64,000 nucleotides of DNA from the NCBI RefSeq assembly GCF_009911795.1, contig NZ_CP047898.1, positions 4,650,001 through 4,714,000 of the forward strand, given 5' to 3'. Both the position numbers and the translations under genes were made by a program. How positions within the stretch are numbered: position 1 is the first letter of the stretch; the number at the start of each line of letters is the position of its first letter. Below, piece by piece: positions 54,831 to 64,000 of this stretch. Source of the stretch: Pseudarthrobacter psychrotolerans. Its GTDB lineage: Bacteria; Actinomycetota; Actinomycetes; Actinomycetales; Micrococcaceae. The notes beneath the pieces are model-generated. The model did no database searches, was not told the DNA's origin, and saw only the letters and a program-made list of their open reading frames with translations.

Positions 54831-56273
54831 CTATTCTCCTCGCAGGACTTCGATGGGACGGATGCGTGCCGTAAGCAGCGCCGGGACCAGGGCTCCGATG
54901 ATGGCCACGCCGAACACCGCGGCGATGCCAGCAGCGATGACACCGGGGGAGGCGCTGGCGGTGACGGATGTCAGTAGCTGGGAAGCGCCGCCGAACGGGC
55001 CGCCTTGACCGCCCGGGAATCCGGCGCCGCCGGGGAAACCAGCCCCGCTGGGACCTGCGGCGCGCCCGGCCGTGGTTGCCGACGTCGTCGTGTTGGAGCT
55101 GATCAGCGCGGAAGCGATGCTGCCGCTGGCAAAGGAGGCGACGGCGGCGCCCACCGCGCTGCCCATGGCCACCAGCACCAGCGCCTCCAGCACGAACTGC
55201 AGGCCGATGGTGCGGTTGGGGGCTCCGATCGCCTTCAGCACGCCGATTTCGCGCCGGCGCTCGCGGACCAGCATGACCATGATCAGCAGGATGATCAGCC
55301 CGGCAGTGCCCAGGGCCGCTACGAAGGCGATGAACGAGATGTTCTTGACGCTGTCCAGCGAGGCGACCGCTGTTTTCAGGTTTTGGCCCTGGGTGACGTC
55401 GGCCTTGTCGGCGCCGAGGGCGGATTGGAGGGCCGTCTTTGTCGAGTCGACGTTTTCAAGGCTGTTGACGGTGACGATCATCGATGACAGCTCGCCCGGC
55501 AGCGCCGCGGCGGTCTGCGCCGTGGGCAGGGTCAGGTACAGGGCGTTGTTGCCGAACGTGCTGCCGGAATCGAAGAGGCCAGCCACAGTGAACGTCTGGT
55601 CGTTGATGGTGAACGTGGAGCCGATGGTCAGGTTGTTCTTCCCGGCCAGTGTGTTTCCCAGGAGGGCGTTGGCGGACTCAGCCGTGTAGTCGCCCAGCCC
55701 GGTTCCTTCAGTAATGGTCAGGGCCTTGCCCGTGCTGTCCACCTCGCCGCCGATGCCGGTTGCGGTGATGGGAAGCGAGCGTACCGGCTGTGCAGTGGTG
55801 GTTCCGGTGGTGCCGTTTGCGGCCTGGTTCCGTCCGCCGAGGGTGCCGGCGTCGATGGCCGCTGTGAGGCTGGTGGTCAGCGTGCTGGCGTTCTGCCCGG
55901 CGGGACCGCCCTGGCCGCCGCCTGGACGAGCCTGGGTGCCTGCCGCCGTCTGCGCTGCTGCTTCGGCGGCGTTCCGCAGCCGGAGCGAACTGGTTCCGAC
56001 GACGGACCTTACGTTGGGGACGGCAGCTGCGGTAGCGACCTGCTCGGCAGTCAGCGGTTCGCCGCCGCCTTCGAACCCCTGGCCGCCGGCGGGGTTGACG
56101 GTCAGGACGGTCCCGACGGACGCGTTCAGCTCCTGGACTTTGGCCCCGACGGCCTGGTTGGCCACCAGCATGGCCAGTGCAAGTCCGATCGCGACGGCCA
56201 GGACTGCCACCACCGCAGCCGTTCGGACCTTGTTTCTGAAGGCATTGCCAACACTCCGGGCAAGGACGCTCAC
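54831..56273 (-). CDS. ABC transporter permease, FtsX/MacB-like
   Basis: This 480-residue permease has an N-terminal helix (about 15-38: KVRTAAVVAVLAVAIGLALAML region), a large extracytoplasmic domain with Gly/Asn-rich loops, and three C-terminal helices (about 340-360, 390-415, 445-470), the MacB pattern of four helices. It would export a compound or peptide with the adjacent ATPase. The GTG start at 56273 has AGGAGT upstream. The frame is open further to 56507 through the tandem repeat and is not counted. A Gly/Phe/Pro-rich stretch (GGAGFPGGAGFPGG) lies between the last two helices. Confidence 0.9.
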   Translation of the reverse strand: MSVLARSVGNAFRNKVRTAAVVAVLAVAIGLALAMLVANQAVGAKVQELNASVGTVLTVNPAGGQGFEGGGEPLTAEQVATAAAVPNVRSVVGTSSLRLRNAAEAAAQTAAGTQARPGGGQGGPAGQNASTLTTSLTAAIDAGTLGGRNQAANGTTGTTTAQPVRSLPITATGIGGEVDSTGKALTITEGTGLGDYTAESANALLGNTLAGKNNLTIGSTFTINDQTFTVAGLFDSGSTFGNNALYLTLPTAQTAAALPGELSSMIVTVNSLENVDSTKTALQSALGADKADVTQGQNLKTAVASLDSVKNISFIAFVAALGTAGLIILLIMVMLVRERRREIGVLKAIGAPNRTIGLQFVLEALVLVAMGSAVGAAVASFASGSIASALISSNTTTSATTAGRAAGPSGAGFPGGAGFPGGQGGPFGGASQLLTSVTASASPGVIAAGIAAVFGVAIIGALVPALLTARIRPIEVLRGE

Positions 56274-56385
56274 TGTACTCCTAGGATCTGGGGCCGGCGG
56301 AAGCCGGCGTCTGCTCCTACCCTCGCGTCCGGGCCTGTGGAGGAAGACGGCCGAAGCTGTGTTTGGGCTGTGAAACCGGGCGCGA

Positions 56386-56467
56386 AGTGAGAGAGCGTTG
56401 GTAAAAAGAGCGCAGGGAGTGAGAGAGCGTTGGTGAAAAGAGCGCAGAAAGTGAGAGAGGGTGCGGG
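56386..56467. repeat. 32-base tandem repeat, 2.5 copies
   Basis: Units start at 56386, 56418 and 56450; each begins AGTGAGAGAG and the two full ones continue CGTTGGT(A/G)AAAAGAGCGCAG. It lies upstream of the ABC permease. The unit core resembles the arms of the inverted repeat at 41085. Confidence 0.9.
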
Positions 56468-56474
56468 AACGCGG

Positions 56475-56508
56475 AATGCCCCGGCTCCCTGTGGGGAGCC
56501 GGGGCATT
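56475..56508 (-). terminator. Terminator of the sugar ABC operon
   Basis: AATGCCCCGGCTCCC (56475-56489) pairs perfectly with 56494-56508 around a 4-base loop. It lies 33 bases past the stop of the sugar-binding protein on the minus strand. No strong T tract follows. Confidence 0.75.
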
Positions 56509-56540
56509 CTATGGAAACCGGTGGTGACCGGTAGACCGCG

Positions 56541-57641
56541 TTACTTGGTCAGCGGGCCAAGTACCGGATCGTCCACGTAGGCCGTCTTCACGTTGGCGGC
56601 GGTCACGATGACCGGCGGCAGCAGGAAGGCGGGTACGGTCTTCACCGTGTTGTTGTAGGACTTATCGTCGTTGACCTCAGGCGTCTTGCCTGCCTGGAGA
56701 TCCTTGACCATGACGATCGCGTGCTCAACGAGCTTGCGGGTGTCCTTATTGATGGTGGAGTACTGCTCGCCGGCAAGGATGGACTTGACTGATTCCTCCT
56801 CGGAGTCCTGGCCGGTGATGACCGGAAGCGGCTTGCCGGCCGCCTTGACGGAGGTGATGACCGCACGGGCCAGCGTGTCGTTCGGCGACAGGACACCGTC
56901 CAGCGACGCCGTTCCGTAGGACCCGGTCAGGAGCGTATCCATCCGGCGCTGGGCGTTCTCAGCCTTCCAGTCCTGAGTGACGGCCTTTTCAAAGGTCGTC
57001 TGGCCGGAGAGCACCTTCAGCGTGCCGTCGTCGATCTTTGGCTTGAGGACCTTCATGGCGCCGTCGAAGAAGACCTTCGCGTTGGCGTCATCCGGTGAAC
57101 CCGCCAGCAGTTCGATGTTGTACGGACCGGAAGGCTTCTTGGCCTTCATGCCGTCCAGCAGGGCCTGCCCCTGGAGCTCGCCCACCTTGAAGTTGTCGTA
57201 AGCCACGTAGTAGTCCACGTTTGCCGTGTTCAGCAGGAGGCGGTCGTAGGCGATGATGGTGGCGCCTGCATCCTTGGCCTGCTGAAGCTGCGTACCCAGC
57301 TGGGAGCCGTCGAGGGCACCCACGATGATCACCTTGGCGCCCTTGGCGATCATGGCGCTTATCTGGTTCTGCTGCTCAGCCACGCCGTTGTTGGCGAACT
57401 GGACGGTCGGTTTGAAACCGGCGCTGTTTAGTCCCTCGTTGAACAGCTTCTCTGCCAGCACCCAGTTTTCGCTGGTCTTCTTGGGAAGCGCGACGCCGAT
57501 GGCGGAGTCCTGTGCGAAGCCGCCGGCCGCGCCGCTGGTGCCGCTGGAGGTGCCGGGTTCGGCCCGTCCGCAGGCCGTCAGCGCCAGTGCTGCGATCGCA
57601 GCTATCGCTGCTGCCTTTCCTGCTTTACCAAACATTCGCAT
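56541..57641 (-). CDS. chvE: Sugar ABC transporter substrate-binding lipoprotein, ChvE type
   Basis: This 366-residue protein has a lipoprotein signal (AAIAALALTACG) and a periplasmic-binding fold: DSAIGVALPKKTSENWV, KVIIVGALDGSQLGTQLQQAKDAGA, YDRLLLNTANVDYYVAYDNFKVGELQG and SPDDANAKVFFDGAMKVL. These closely follow ChvE/MmsA-operon multiple-sugar binding proteins (galactose, xylose, arabinose). It is the last gene of a three-gene transporter operon with permease and two-domain ATPase. Sugar specificity is not readable from sequence. Confidence 0.92.
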   Translation of the reverse strand: MRMFGKAGKAAAIAAIAALALTACGRAEPGTSSGTSGAAGGFAQDSAIGVALPKKTSENWVLAEKLFNEGLNSAGFKPTVQFANNGVAEQQNQISAMIAKGAKVIIVGALDGSQLGTQLQQAKDAGATIIAYDRLLLNTANVDYYVAYDNFKVGELQGQALLDGMKAKKPSGPYNIELLAGSPDDANAKVFFDGAMKVLKPKIDDGTLKVLSGQTTFEKAVTQDWKAENAQRRMDTLLTGSYGTASLDGVLSPNDTLARAVITSVKAAGKPLPVITGQDSEEESVKSILAGEQYSTINKDTRKLVEHAIVMVKDLQAGKTPEVNDDKSYNNTVKTVPAFLLPPVIVTAANVKTAYVDDPVLGPLTK

Positions 57642-57689
57642 TTTTTAGTCCACTTTCTTTTTGGGGTTTAATTCCGGCACCTGAATCGC

Positions 57690-58973
57690 TCAGGCTTCGC
57701 GGGCAATGGTTTCTCTGGTGGATGTGACCTCATCCGGCTGCAGCGGTGTGCCGGGCCCGCCGGACGGACGGTTGAAGTTCTTCATCATCAGCCCGATGAT
57801 CGATGCTCGGCCCTGCGACTTGTTGTAGACGTCGATGGCCACGGCCACCAGCAGCACCAGGCCCTTGATCATGGACTGCCAGTCGGCACCGACACTGAGG
57901 AGCTGCAGGCCGTTGTTTAGGACAGCCATAACAAGGCCTCCGACGATGGATCCGATCACGGTACCCACACCGCCCGTCACGGCCGCGCCGCCGATGAACA
58001 CAGCGGCGATGGCGTCCAGTTCCCAGCCCGTACCGTCCGATGGTCCGGCAGAGGTTGAGCGGGCCACGAAAATCATTCCAGCGAGTCCGGCGATGATGGA
58101 CATGTTCATCATGACCAGGAAGTTGATCTTTTTTGACTTCACACCGGACAGCTCGGCGGCGTGGCGGTTGCCGCCCACGGCGTAGACGTGGCGCCCGACC
58201 ACCGTCTTGGAAGAGACGAAGCCGTAGATCAGGACCATCACGGCGAGGATCAGGCCGGGGACCGGGAAGGACGTGCCAGGGCGGCCGGTGGCAAAGAGGT
58301 AGGTGGCGTAGAGAATGGCCGCGCAGATCAGGACAAGCCTAAGGACACTGACCCACGTTTCCGAGATTTCAGCGCCGAGCGCCTTGGCGGTGCGCCGCCG
58401 TCGGACTTCGCTGTAGATCACGAACGCAACGCCGGCAAGACCCAGGAGCAACGTGAGGTTGTTGTACCCGGTGGCAGGCCCGACCTCGGGGAGGTACCCG
58501 GCACCGATGTACTGGAACTCCCGGGGGACAGGAATCGAGTTGGACTGGCCAACGAACTGCTGGGCCCCGCGGAAGATCAGCATGCCGGCGAGGGTCACGA
58601 TGAAGGCAGGGATACCCACGTATGCGGTCCACATTCCTTGCCAGGCCCCGATCAGGGCACCCAGGCCCAGCCCAAGCAGGATCGCAACGAACCAGGGGAG
58701 GTGCCAGTCCCGCATGGTGATGGCCACCACCATGCCCACGAACGCGGCCACGGAACCCACCGACAGGTCAATATGTCCGGCGATGATGACCAGGACCATG
58801 CCGATGGCGAGGATGAGGATGTAGGAGTTGCCGTTGAAGAGGTTGATGACATTGCCCGGGGTGAGCGTGATGCCGCCTGTGAGCCACTGGAAGAGAACTA
58901 TCAGAGCCACCAAGGCAAAGATCATGCCGAACTGGCGGGTGTCGCCACCGAAGAGTTTCTTGAGCGCGTTCAT
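57690..58973 (-). CDS. gguB: Sugar ABC transporter permease, GguB/MmsB/XylH type
   Basis: This 427-residue permease has about ten or more membrane helices and the family motifs ILAIGMVLVIIAGHIDLSVGSV, FIVTLAGMLIFRGAQQ and GRHVYAVGGNRHAAELSGV, ending with a polar tail. It forms the pore of the ChvE-type system. Start and stop fall 47-48 bases from its neighbours, so it is in one operon with the ATPase and the binding protein. The gene symbol is by family, not by proven identity. Confidence 0.92.
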   Translation of the reverse strand: MNALKKLFGGDTRQFGMIFALVALIVLFQWLTGGITLTPGNVINLFNGNSYILILAIGMVLVIIAGHIDLSVGSVAAFVGMVVAITMRDWHLPWFVAILLGLGLGALIGAWQGMWTAYVGIPAFIVTLAGMLIFRGAQQFVGQSNSIPVPREFQYIGAGYLPEVGPATGYNNLTLLLGLAGVAFVIYSEVRRRRTAKALGAEISETWVSVLRLVLICAAILYATYLFATGRPGTSFPVPGLILAVMVLIYGFVSSKTVVGRHVYAVGGNRHAAELSGVKSKKINFLVMMNMSIIAGLAGMIFVARSTSAGPSDGTGWELDAIAAVFIGGAAVTGGVGTVIGSIVGGLVMAVLNNGLQLLSVGADWQSMIKGLVLLVAVAIDVYNKSQGRASIIGLMMKNFNRPSGGPGTPLQPDEVTSTRETIAREA

Positions 58974-59020
58974 TGTTTTTCAGTCCTTGTATCTGGAAGG
59001 TTCTGGAAGACTCCAGTGGA

Positions 59021-60577
<1,557 letters not shown>

Positions 60578-60632
60578 TTGCCCTTACGCCTCCAATGCAT
60601 GACTTCTTTGTCCGCCCCGCAAAGCGCAGGGG

Positions 60633-60688
60633 CGTCTGATGAAAAAGTAAACTGGATCACACCCGTTGTCGTCAAGTCTTTAACGCAA
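60633..60688 (-). promoter_or_regulatory. Promoter and putative ROK operator of the sugar operon
   Basis: On the minus strand TTGACG, an 18-base spacer and TTTACT form a good -35/-10 pair ahead of gguA. Read on the plus strand the -35 lies in the block GTTGT-N-GTCAAG-N3-TTAACGCAA (60665-60688), which recurs before the ROK gene. This is a strong candidate operator. Confidence 0.65.
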
Positions 60689-60707
60689 TTGCCGGATAAC
60701 AAAACGG

Positions 60708-61898
60708 CTACGTTCGCCGGATCCCGGCGTGTTGGAACACCAATGCGGCAGCCCCCAGGGCCTCTGCGCGGTCTCCGAGGGACGACATCGTCAGCTTAGT
60801 GGTCTCGCCGATCACTGGCACTGCATGCCTGATGAGCCCCCGCCTGATGGGATCGAGCAGCAGGTTGCCCAGCCCCGCAAGGGGACCGCCCACCACGATC
60901 ACTTCGGGGTTGATCAGATTGGCCACATTGCCCAGGGCGCGTCCGACCGCCAGGCCGGCGTCGTCCACCACCCTTAGTGTTGCGGAGTCGCGTGCGAGGG
61001 CTTTCCGCACGATGTCCGCAGGTGTCAGGGGCGGGTCTTCCCCGCGGCCGAGCAGTTCGATCATGGTGGTGGTGGAGGCAATGGTTTCCAGGCAGCCACG
61101 GTTGCCGCAGCGGCAGACGAGCCCGTGCTCATGGATGGTGGCGTGGCCGATTTCGCCGGTAATGCCCACGTTGCCGTAGTAGGGGGCACCGTTGAGGATC
61201 AGGCCTGCGCCGATGCCAGAGCCGATCTTGAGGAACATCAGGTTACTGACCCCCGTATGTCGCCCCCACGTGACCTCCGACCAGGCGCCGAGATTGGCGT
61301 CGTTGTCAACAAAGATGGGGATTTTGAGGGTGTCCTCCAGGTGTTGGAGGATGTTAATGCCCACCCATTCCGGGAGGATGGCGCCCTGCGCGACGGTGCC
61401 GGTCCGGCGGTCGATGGGTCCCGGGATTCCGACGCCGGCACCTACCACCAGGCTCCGGTCCACGCCGCCTTCCTGGAGCAGTTTATCCAGCAGCGCAACA
61501 GCCGCCTGGATGCCTTCCTCGGCTTGGTGGCCCAAGGGGAGCAGGACGGATTCCTCGGCGATCACGTGGTAGCTCAGGGACGCCAGGACCACACGGAGAT
61601 GCCGCCGGCCGAAGTCGATACCCACGGCGACCGCGCCGTTGCTGTTGAGTCTCACGTTGAGCGCCCGGCGGCCGGAACTGGTGATCGGTTCGGTTGACGC
61701 CAGGCCCGCGTCCTGCATGATTTTGACGATGTTGGACACCGTCGCGGTGGAGAGTCCGGTCTGGCGCGCAAGCTCGGCCTGGGTGGACGGGCCGCTCATG
61801 AGTGTCTCGATGATCCGTTGTTGGTTCAGTTGCCGGAGGGCGGACTGGGATCCCGGATTCTTTGGCTTACTCTTCGTCGGGCGCGGTGTGGCGGACAT
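60708..61898 (-). CDS. ROK-family transcriptional repressor
   Basis: This 396-residue protein has an N-terminal winged helix (about 22-75: QQRIIETLMSGPSTQAELAR, TGLSTATVSNIVKIM) and a ROK sugar-kinase-like domain with GIDFGRRHLRVVLAS, NDANLGAWSEVTWGRH and the zinc motif VCRCGNRGCLE. The zinc site and missing catalytic constraints are as in XylR/NagC regulators, which bind a sugar to release DNA. It lies just upstream of the sugar transporter operon, same strand, with the same operator block before both genes. It probably represses both; the inducer is presumably the transported sugar. Confidence 0.93.
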   Translation of the reverse strand: MSATPRPTKSKPKNPGSQSALRQLNQQRIIETLMSGPSTQAELARQTGLSTATVSNIVKIMQDAGLASTEPITSSGRRALNVRLNSNGAVAVGIDFGRRHLRVVLASLSYHVIAEESVLLPLGHQAEEGIQAAVALLDKLLQEGGVDRSLVVGAGVGIPGPIDRRTGTVAQGAILPEWVGINILQHLEDTLKIPIFVDNDANLGAWSEVTWGRHTGVSNLMFLKIGSGIGAGLILNGAPYYGNVGITGEIGHATIHEHGLVCRCGNRGCLETIASTTTMIELLGRGEDPPLTPADIVRKALARDSATLRVVDDAGLAVGRALGNVANLINPEVIVVGGPLAGLGNLLLDPIRRGLIRHAVPVIGETTKLTMSSLGDRAEALGAAALVFQHAGIRRT

Positions 61899-61904
61899 GA
61901 AAAG

Positions 61905-61948
61905 AAGATTGCCCTACTTTGACTGTTGTAGTCAAGAAGTTAACGCAA
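61905..61948 (-). promoter_or_regulatory. Promoter and putative ROK operator of the repressor gene
   Basis: The block GTTGT-N-GTCAAG-N3-TTAACGCAA (61925-61948) matches that at 60665-60688 and overlaps a minus-strand -35 TTGACT followed, after 18 bases, by CAATCT as a weak -10 before the repressor ATG at 61898. Confidence 0.6.
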
Positions 61949-62104
61949 CAAGCCTGCCGGATGAGACAAAATGATGGGACGATCCGTCCATCCTGAGGCT
62001 TGGCCGGTGCAATTGGCCCGGGATGCCGTTCAGGGCCGGTGGCTAGGCTGGAAAAACCGGACGCATACTTCCTGTGGCCGTCCCGATTCTATGAGGTGGT
62101 AACG

Positions 62105-62899
62105 GTGCTGCTGGCCCTGATGCAGGCAAACGCCCGCGTACTCGACGTGGATGCAAACTGCGCCGCATTGGATGCGGCGGCCCGGACGGCCGCCGCGGCA
62201 GGCGCAGCAGTCCTGGTCACGCCCGAACTGTTTGCCGTGGGCTATGCCCCGGTGAGGGTCCGCTCGGAGCTGGAGCCTTCCGTGCTTCCCGCCATCAGGG
62301 AAACGCTGTCGGGGATCGCGCGCCGCCACGGGATCGGACTGGCCTACAGCTTGCCGTCAGTCACGGACGGGGGCAGCTGGCACATCACCTCAACGCTCGT
62401 GGACGCCACGGGGGGTGAGCTTCTCACCTACGCAAAAGTGCACCTCTTTGGCGATGACGAACGCGCGGCGTTCAGCCCCGCGGAGGCGGGTCCCGCCGTC
62501 GTCGACTTCAACGGATTCCGGACATCAATGGTGATCTGCTACGACGTAGAATTTCCGGAAACGGTCAGGGCGGCCGCGCTGGCTGGGGCAGAGCTGCTCC
62601 TGGTGCCCACCGCGCTGGCGCACGGCTTCGAATCCGTCCCCCAGGTGCTGCTCCGGGCCCGCGCGCTGGAGAGCCAGCTGACTATCGCCTATGCCAACCA
62701 CTCCGGAACCGAGGACGGCTGCGAATTCCTCGGCGGCAGCGTCATAGCCGGACCGGATGGTTCGCTGCTGGCGACGGCGGGACCGGGAGCCGAACTCCTG
62801 TATGCGGAGGTGGCTTCGGACGCCGCCCGAAATGCCCGTGACGTGGTGCCGTATCTCCGTGAACGCCGACCTGAGCTCTACCGGTCCTGGGGCATCTGA
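62105..62899 (+). CDS. Carbon-nitrogen hydrolase (nitrilase superfamily)
   Basis: This 264-residue enzyme has the nitrilase Glu-Lys-Cys triad: Glu in LVTPELFAVG, Lys in TYAKVHLFGDDER, and Cys in MVICYDVEFPE. The members act on amides or nitriles in the cytosol; the sequence best suits the amidase branch (beta-ureidopropionase or stereoselective amidase type). The GTG start at 62105 has GAGG 9 bases upstream and begins right before the conserved N-terminal strand. Upstream in-frame codons are open but unlike the family. It converges with a PucR-type gene (22-base overlap), often linked to nitrogen compound catabolism. Confidence 0.88.
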   Translation: MLLALMQANARVLDVDANCAALDAAARTAAAAGAAVLVTPELFAVGYAPVRVRSELEPSVLPAIRETLSGIARRHGIGLAYSLPSVTDGGSWHITSTLVDATGGELLTYAKVHLFGDDERAAFSPAEAGPAVVDFNGFRTSMVICYDVEFPETVRAAALAGAELLLVPTALAHGFESVPQVLLRARALESQLTIAYANHSGTEDGCEFLGGSVIAGPDGSLLATAGPGAELLYAEVASDAARNARDVVPYLRERRPELYRSWGI

Positions 62900-64000
62900 G
62901 GCACCCCGTCCTCCAGGCCGTCCACGTACTGCAGTGCAATCCATAGTTCAGCCCGCACCTGGGCGGAACCAAGGTCCATGGCCAGCAGCTCGGCCAGTGC
63001 ATTGATCTGGCGCCGCACGCTGTTCCGGTGCATCCCCAGGACTTTGGCAGTGGCATCCCAGTTGCCGTTTTCGCCCAGCCAGGACTTCAGGACACCGAGC
63101 TGGGAGCTGCGGCGGTCAGGCTCCTGCGCCAGGACCGGTTCCAGCAGCCGGGCGGCAAGCATGGTGCCGGCGCTGCGGCCCAACAGCCCCGCGACTGACC
63201 ATGTGACGTCGTCCACGCGCACACTTTCTCCGCTTGCCTGGACGCGGGACCGCAGCGACGCCGCGCGCTGGTAGGCGGCAGGAAGGCCGGCCATTTCGGT
63301 GGGATCGCCCACCACCAGACGCCAGCCCAGTTCCTCCACCTCATGCAACAGCGTGTCGTCCACCTTGAACCGGGTGACGGCGGCAAACCCGTAGTCCGTC
63401 AATTCCACCATCTTCGTGTCGAACAGCCTGCGCCACTGCAGCAACTCCCTGACCGGGCCATCCGCCGACGCGGGCGCCGACGCGTCGGCACGTACGCCCA
63501 GAACCGCCCGGAGGGCCCCGGACCGGGTCCCGGAAACGCTTTGTGCCAGGAGGTCCCTGAGGACGTTCAGCTGCCGGGTTGAGCCGGCGGCCAGGCTTTC
63601 CGGGTGGAGCAGGAGGGCTGTTGCCAGCTGGCTGGGGGCGAGCGAGCCGCTGGTGCGCTGGCGCACCAGCAGTTCCAGCAGCCCCACCACCGAGGACACC
63701 ACGCTGTTCTGAGCCGGGGTCAGCGGCTTGTCCGTGCCCAAAATCAGTGCCCCGAGGGTGGCGTCCTTGGTGCTCCGGAGCGGATGGCCGAACATCAGGG
63801 CCGGGCCGTTCGCCGGAAACGACTCCGTCTCCACGCGCGGGCCGATGCCGGCCAGCAGCCGCTTCAGCATGGGCTGAAGGGCGGAAGGCTCGACGGCGGC
63901 CGCAGGGCTGGCCCCGCCGGTCCCGGCCGCTGCCGCTCGGGCACGCACCCGGCCGTCCGCCCCGAAAAGCTGGGCCCATACCGGAACCCGCTGTGCCAGC
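62878..64000 (-). CDS. PucR-family regulator, C-terminal part (5' end outside window)
   Basis: The frame is open to the window edge with coding character (AQRVPVWAQLFGADGRVR), so the N-terminus is missing. The visible part is a PucR C-terminal region with the HTH NWDATAKVLGMHRNSVRRQIN near the end, preceded by a central GGDEF-like/regulatory region (LGWRLVVGDPTEMAGLP). Such regulators control purine, amine or amino-acid catabolism. It converges with the nitrilase-family gene, and the two overlap by 22 bases. Target genes are unknown. Confidence 0.88.
   Translation of the reverse strand, partial: LAQRVPVWAQLFGADGRVRARAAAAGTGGASPAAAVEPSALQPMLKRLLAGIGPRVETESFPANGPALMFGHPLRSTKDATLGALILGTDKPLTPAQNSVVSSVVGLLELLVRQRTSGSLAPSQLATALLLHPESLAAGSTRQLNVLRDLLAQSVSGTRSGALRAVLGVRADASAPASADGPVRELLQWRRLFDTKMVELTDYGFAAVTRFKVDDTLLHEVEELGWRLVVGDPTEMAGLPAAYQRAASLRSRVQASGESVRVDDVTWSVAGLLGRSAGTMLAARLLEPVLAQEPDRRSSQLGVLKSWLGENGNWDATAKVLGMHRNSVRRQINALAELLAMDLGSAQVRAELWIALQYVDGLEDGVPQMPQDR

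Overview
The window reads as a chromosomal segment of a high-GC actinobacterium of the Micrococcaceae, most likely Arthrobacter or a close relative (Pseudarthrobacter, Paenarthrobacter). The grounds are uniformly GC-rich codon use with many GTG starts, a monomeric NADP isocitrate dehydrogenase, a seven-iron ferredoxin of the actinobacterial FdxA type, a DUF6350 membrane protein next to purN and purH, a surface protein with an LAXTG-type sorting signal, and short intergenic repeats of two families. Genus assignment is inference from gene content; no rRNA or tRNA gene was recognised. No stretch longer than about 300 bases lacks a gene.

Layout. 0-13 kb: partial aldo/keto reductase, cspA with a structured leader, a two-gene unit ending in a pRiA4b ORF-3-like protein, a solitary cytochrome c oxidase subunit I, a gluconate locus (gntR divergent from gntK and gntP), TfoX-like and SDR proteins, a PaiB-like protein, a DMT transporter head-to-head with a MocR-type regulator, and a DHFR-like reductase. 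13-22 kb: signalling genes, namely a large hybrid histidine kinase translationally coupled to a REC-GGDEF protein, an MBL-rhodanese sulfur protein, and a PAS-GGDEF-EAL protein. 22-28 kb: UDP-glucose dehydrogenase, glycosyltransferase, NfeD-like protein, flotillin, HNH endonuclease and ferredoxin. Four of these (ugd, flotillin, HNH, fdxA) each show an apparent single-base loss, mostly in a C/G run, which points to local sequence error or, less likely, decay.

28-37 kb: a tightly packed minus-strand catabolic operon (ALDH, divergent SDR, DHDPS-type lyase, enoyl-CoA hydratase, class III CoA-transferase, FAD oxidoreductase, MHS-type transporter) preceded by an XRE-cupin regulator. Its substrate cannot be read from the sequence, and it is the best candidate here for an undescribed pathway. 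37-49 kb: small membrane proteins, DUF6350, purN and purH separated by an inverted MFS transporter gene, a secreted glutamyl-endopeptidase-like protease, and icd. 48.6-53 kb: a Ser/Thr kinase with a coupled lipoprotein, then two secreted proteins, one made of 30-residue repeats with an LAKTG anchor. 53-64 kb: a Gfo/Idh/MocA oxidoreductase, a MacB-like ABC exporter pair, a ChvE/GguAB-type sugar ABC operon with an upstream ROK repressor (the two promoters share a putative operator), a nitrilase-family hydrolase, and a PucR-type regulator cut by the window edge.

The genes suggest a soil heterotroph with several inducible sugar and acid uptake and catabolic modules (gluconate, ChvE-type sugars, the unknown acid operon), each next to its own regulator, plus a c-di-GMP signalling block and a cell-surface block.
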